Assembly (NCBI GenBank): GCA_946479285.1
Contig: CAMLFH010000026.1
Coordinates: 1-63,310, forward strand
Direction: 5' to 3'
Source of the DNA: an uncultured Flavobacteriales bacterium
GTDB taxonomy: Bacteria > Bacteroidota > Bacteroidia > Flavobacteriales > Crocinitomicaceae
DNA length: 63,310 bases
Shown: in pieces, positions 60,992 to 63,310 of the stretch
How positions within the stretch are numbered: the first letter of the stretch is position 1
Layout of the letters: every line of letters begins with the position of its first letter
Notes under the pieces: generated by a model
Seen by the model: the letters and a program-made list of their open reading frames with translations, nothing else
The model's database searches: none
Told to the model about the DNA's origin: nothing
Position numbers and translations under genes: made by a program

Positions 60992-61817
60992 ACTTTTTCA
61001 GATTGAAAGTCCGAATGGAACGATAAGAGGGAATTTCGCTTCCTGCGGAGCAGATTCACCCATCGTATTGATGGCTTGCGGGCACAACGGGTTTTATCAT
61101 TTCGGAATGTTCCCGACCATGCAGAACTATTTCGCTGAAAACGGAATTTCTTCCATTGCATTCAATTACACGCATTGCGGAATTTCGGATGACGGGGATT
61201 ATTTTGACGACCTGGAAAGCTATAAAAACAATTCCCGCCGATTGGAAGTGGAAGACCTGACCTTTATGGCGAAACAATTATCGGAGCACACCTTTTTTCA
61301 CAAACCGAAGCAATTATTCCTATTTGGACACAGCATGGGAGGTTTTTCAACTGCTTTCGCTTCGAAATCCATTCAAAATGCCGGAATAGAACTGTCAGGG
61401 ATCATTTTGTTGAATTCACTGCGAACTCTAAATACGCGAACTCCTGAAATTATGGAGGAATGGCAAGCAAACGGTGTATATTTCCGTCCGAATATGCGCA
61501 CAAAGCAGGAATTGCCCCAAGGTCCCGAATTTTTAGCAGAAACCCTGGCAAGCGATACCACCTGGAATATGCAGCCAATCATAGAATCAGTAACCATTCC
61601 TTGTTTTGTAGCCCATGCGGTAGATGATGAAGCTGTTCCGTTTGAACACGGCCGTACGATTTTCTCCTGGGTTTATAAAAACAATCTTCAAAATGCTTTT
61701 CTGCCCATTCCGAATGCCGGACATACCTTAAATACCACACATCCCATGAAACGCGATTCGCAAGAATTGCAGTTTTTCTGCGGACAGGTTATTGATTGGA
61801 TGAAATTGAAAATATAA
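60981..61817 (+). CDS. Cytosolic alpha/beta hydrolase (serine aminopeptidase S33-like)
   Basis: 278 residues with no signal peptide. Alpha/beta-hydrolase features: ACGHNGFYHFGMFPTMQNYFAENGISSIAFNYTHCG, nucleophile Ser in LFLFGHSMGGFSTAFASK, an Asp in FVAHAVDDEAVPFEHG and His in PNAGHTLNTTHPM. Start ATG at 60981 lies within the end of the secreted hydrolase gene, so translation is probably coupled; the pair may act on the same kind of ester on the outside and inside of the cell (inference). A dispersed hairpin between this and fabF likely ends both genes. Confidence 0.9.
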   Translation: MENKLFQIESPNGTIRGNFASCGADSPIVLMACGHNGFYHFGMFPTMQNYFAENGISSIAFNYTHCGISDDGDYFDDLESYKNNSRRLEVEDLTFMAKQLSEHTFFHKPKQLFLFGHSMGGFSTAFASKSIQNAGIELSGIILLNSLRTLNTRTPEIMEEWQANGVYFRPNMRTKQELPQGPEFLAETLASDTTWNMQPIIESVTIPCFVAHAVDDEAVPFEHGRTIFSWVYKNNLQNAFLPIPNAGHTLNTTHPMKRDSQELQFFCGQVIDWMKLKI

Positions 61818-61876
61818 AAATGGGTGTGTAGGGACGCGACGCATCGCGTCCCCAGCATTGACGCATCGCGTCCCCA
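61817..61876. repeat. GTAGGGACGCG hairpin with duplicated right arm between convergent genes
   Basis: Arm GGGACGCGA (61831-61839) pairs with TCGCGTCCC (61844-61852); the right half GACGCATCGCGTCCCC is repeated at 61860-61875. Same family as 5515-5552. It lies between the convergent stops of the hydrolase gene and fabF and could act as a bidirectional terminator. Confidence 0.75.
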
Positions 61877-61883
61877 CCATTTG

Positions 61884-63125
61884 TTATATTTTCTTGAAAA
61901 TTACCGTAGCAATATGCCCGCCGAAACCAAAGGTGTTGCTCATCGCATAAGTGATTTCTTTGGATTTTCCTTTTGCTAAGGGGAAATCATATTTGTCTTT
62001 GTATTCCGGTTCGATCTCTGTAGTATTGATCGTTGGAGGAACTATCGAATCCCGGATTGCCATAATACATGCAATTGCTTCCACGGCTCCGGCTGCTCCA
62101 AGCAAGTGACCCGTCATGGATTTTGTTCCGGAAACACTTAGCGTTGATCTGTCCCCGAAAACGCGTTTCAAAGCGATCAGTTCACTGTTATCTCCCTGTG
62201 CAGTAGAAGTTGCGTGCATATTGATGTAATCAATCTGGTCCGGAGTAATTTCCGCATCGCGCAATGCTTCTTCCATTCCCAGCACAGCTCCGTCACCTTC
62301 CGGGTGAGTTCCCGTTAAATGATAAGCATCAGCAGCCATTCCGCCGCCAACAACTTCTGCGTAAATTTTCGCTCCGCGCGCCACGGCGTGTTCGTATTCT
62401 TCCAAAATAACCGCCGCAGCTCCTTCACCCATCACAAATCCGTCGCGGGTTACGTCAAAGGGACGTGAAGCAGTTTCCGGTGAATCATTGCGTTTCGATA
62501 AAGCCTGTGCAGAAGAGAATCCACCCATTGCCGATTCGGTAATCGCCGCTTCAGATCCACCACTGATGATCATGTTTGCTTTTCCCCACTTGATGTAGTT
62601 GAATGCATCGATCATAGCTGTATTGGAAGTTGCACAGGCAGAAACCGCACAATAGTTGATTCCGCGTAAACCGTATTCCATGGAAATAATCCCGGAAGCA
62701 ATATCTACTAAGATTCTTGGAATAAAGAACGGCGTAAAACGCGGTGTTCCGTCACCGGCAGAATATTCCTTCATCTGGTCCTGGAATGTTTGGATTCCCC
62801 CGTTCCCGGATCCCCAAATTACTCCGATACGATCCCTGTTCAATTCTTCGAAATTGATTCCCGCATCTGCAACCGCTTCGCGAACTGCTACTAATGCATA
62901 CTGGGAGAACGGGTCGTATTTACGGATCTCTTTGACATCAAAATGATCTGCCGCATTGTATCCTTTCACTTCGCAAGCGAAAGTTGTTTTGAATTTTGAG
63001 GTGTCGAATTTGGTAATCGGCCCGGCACCGCTTTTACCTGCTTTCATGTTGTTCCAAAATTCCGGAACGTTATTCCCGATTGGTGTAAGGGCTCCCAAAC
63101 CGGTAATTACAACTCTTCTTGTCAT
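61884..63125 (-). CDS. fabF: 3-oxoacyl-ACP synthase II (FabF)
   Basis: 413 residues, the usual KAS II length. It condenses malonyl-ACP with acyl-ACP in fatty acid elongation. Motifs: VVITGLGALTPIGNNVPEFW, active-site Cys164 in CAVSACATSNTAMIDAF, DRDGF-like RDGFVMGEGAAAVILEEYEHA, first catalytic His in INMHATSTAQGDNSE, second His in SGTKSMTGHLLGAAGAVEA, and the ending SNTFGFGGHIATVIF. No acpP or rnc neighbour is visible on either side; upstream is the end of a MIP18-type gene. Confidence 0.97.
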   Translation of the reverse strand: MTRRVVITGLGALTPIGNNVPEFWNNMKAGKSGAGPITKFDTSKFKTTFACEVKGYNAADHFDVKEIRKYDPFSQYALVAVREAVADAGINFEELNRDRIGVIWGSGNGGIQTFQDQMKEYSAGDGTPRFTPFFIPRILVDIASGIISMEYGLRGINYCAVSACATSNTAMIDAFNYIKWGKANMIISGGSEAAITESAMGGFSSAQALSKRNDSPETASRPFDVTRDGFVMGEGAAAVILEEYEHAVARGAKIYAEVVGGGMAADAYHLTGTHPEGDGAVLGMEEALRDAEITPDQIDYINMHATSTAQGDNSELIALKRVFGDRSTLSVSGTKSMTGHLLGAAGAVEAIACIMAIRDSIVPPTINTTEIEPEYKDKYDFPLAKGKSKEITYAMSNTFGFGGHIATVIFKKI

Positions 63126-63163
63126 AATATATGTGTTTCGATTAATTAAAATTAGTTTAAGAA

Positions 63164-63242
63164 GTTCAAAAAAGGTTCAAAGGGTTCAAAAAGTTCAAGA
63201 GAAATTTTAATTTGAACTATTGAACATTTTCAACCATTGAAC
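63164..63242. repeat. Cluster of seven GTTCAA/TTGAAC motifs upstream of fabF
   Basis: GTTCAA at 63164, 63175, 63184, 63193 and TTGAAC at 63212, 63220, 63237. The four forward motifs precede the three reversed ones, so the region can form a hairpin in DNA or RNA. It sits between the stop of the MIP18-type gene and the fabF start. Confidence 0.8.
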
Positions 63243-63249
63243 GGTTTTC

Positions 63250-63310
63250 TTACAGAAAACCAAGCTCAAGCTTTGCTTCTTCACTCATCATATCCTTGTC
63301 CCAAGGCGGG
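63250..63310 (-). CDS. C-terminal end of a MIP18/DUF59 family Fe-S assembly protein (partial)
   Basis: Only the last 19 residues are visible, PPWDKDMMSEEAKLELGFL, with the stop at 63250-63252. The PPWxxxMMSExAKLELGxL ending is the hallmark tail of the SufT/YitW-like DUF59 proteins, which assist iron-sulfur cluster maturation as part of or alongside the SUF system. The rest of the gene lies to the right of the window. It is upstream of fabF on the same strand, with the GTTCAA cluster between them. Confidence 0.82.
   Translation of the reverse strand, partial: PPWDKDMMSEEAKLELGFL

Overview
The window is a chromosomal segment of a Bacteroidota bacterium, most likely a flavobacterium-like gliding or surface-adhesive species. 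The evidence is the type IX secretion system (T9SS) components and cargo with type A and type B C-terminal sorting domains, Bacteroidota-style -7 boxes (TAnnTTTG) instead of sigma70 boxes, the absence of clear Shine-Dalgarno sequences, and many small lipoproteins with a Cys-Lys-Lys start. No rRNA, tRNA, CRISPR array or transposase was recognised.

Layout. 1-3714 is a T9SS/gliding operon: the end of a large type-B cargo protein, a PorP/SprF-like outer membrane protein and a PorE-like OmpA protein. 4119-9525 (minus) holds a secreted Tyr-rich protein, uvrA and a lipoprotein lytic transglycosylase. 9770-15787 (minus) is a polysaccharide export operon: GT4 glycosyltransferase, Wza-like lipoprotein, Wzc-like tyrosine autokinase, RmlC and a WecA/MraY-type initiating transferase. 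A PBP4-type carboxypeptidase, an unknown small gene and a MarR regulator follow. 19325-23432 and 30223-32542 (plus) carry nucleotide-sugar genes: a WbpE-like aminotransferase, UDP-glucose dehydrogenase, UDP-xylose synthase, a WbpD-like acetyltransferase, a WbpB-like oxidoreductase and a WbpA-like dehydrogenase. This series is interrupted by a 6.5 kb block on the minus strand (23435-29895) with three tandem lipoprotein gene pairs, a T9SS-secreted 792-residue protein and a trimeric tail-fibre-like protein.

32835-52104 is a surface-protein region: a 1171-residue type-B adhesin, a membrane-anchored TPR-HTH regulator, a 1020-residue type-A protein, and a 2940-residue RHS protein with a variable C-terminus. 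The RHS gene is followed by AT-rich small genes and a decayed second RHS core fused to an orphan downstream gene, which is the layout of a polymorphic-toxin locus. 52227-63310 carries a TPR/SpoIIE phosphatase, RmlB with a CpsB-type phosphatase (the natural partner of the Wzc kinase), a membrane-YceI fusion, a DUF2279 protein, two alpha/beta hydrolases, fabF and the end of a MIP18/SufT-like Fe-S assembly gene.

The genes join in a shared theme: building and exporting a surface polysaccharide containing rhamnose, xylose/glucuronate and probably a 2,3-diacetamido uronic acid, and displaying large T9SS-exported adhesins. The intergenic DNA is unusually structured, with several families of short hairpins whose stems co-vary between copies, clusters of GTTCAA/TTGAAC, and a seven-copy octamer array upstream of uvrA.
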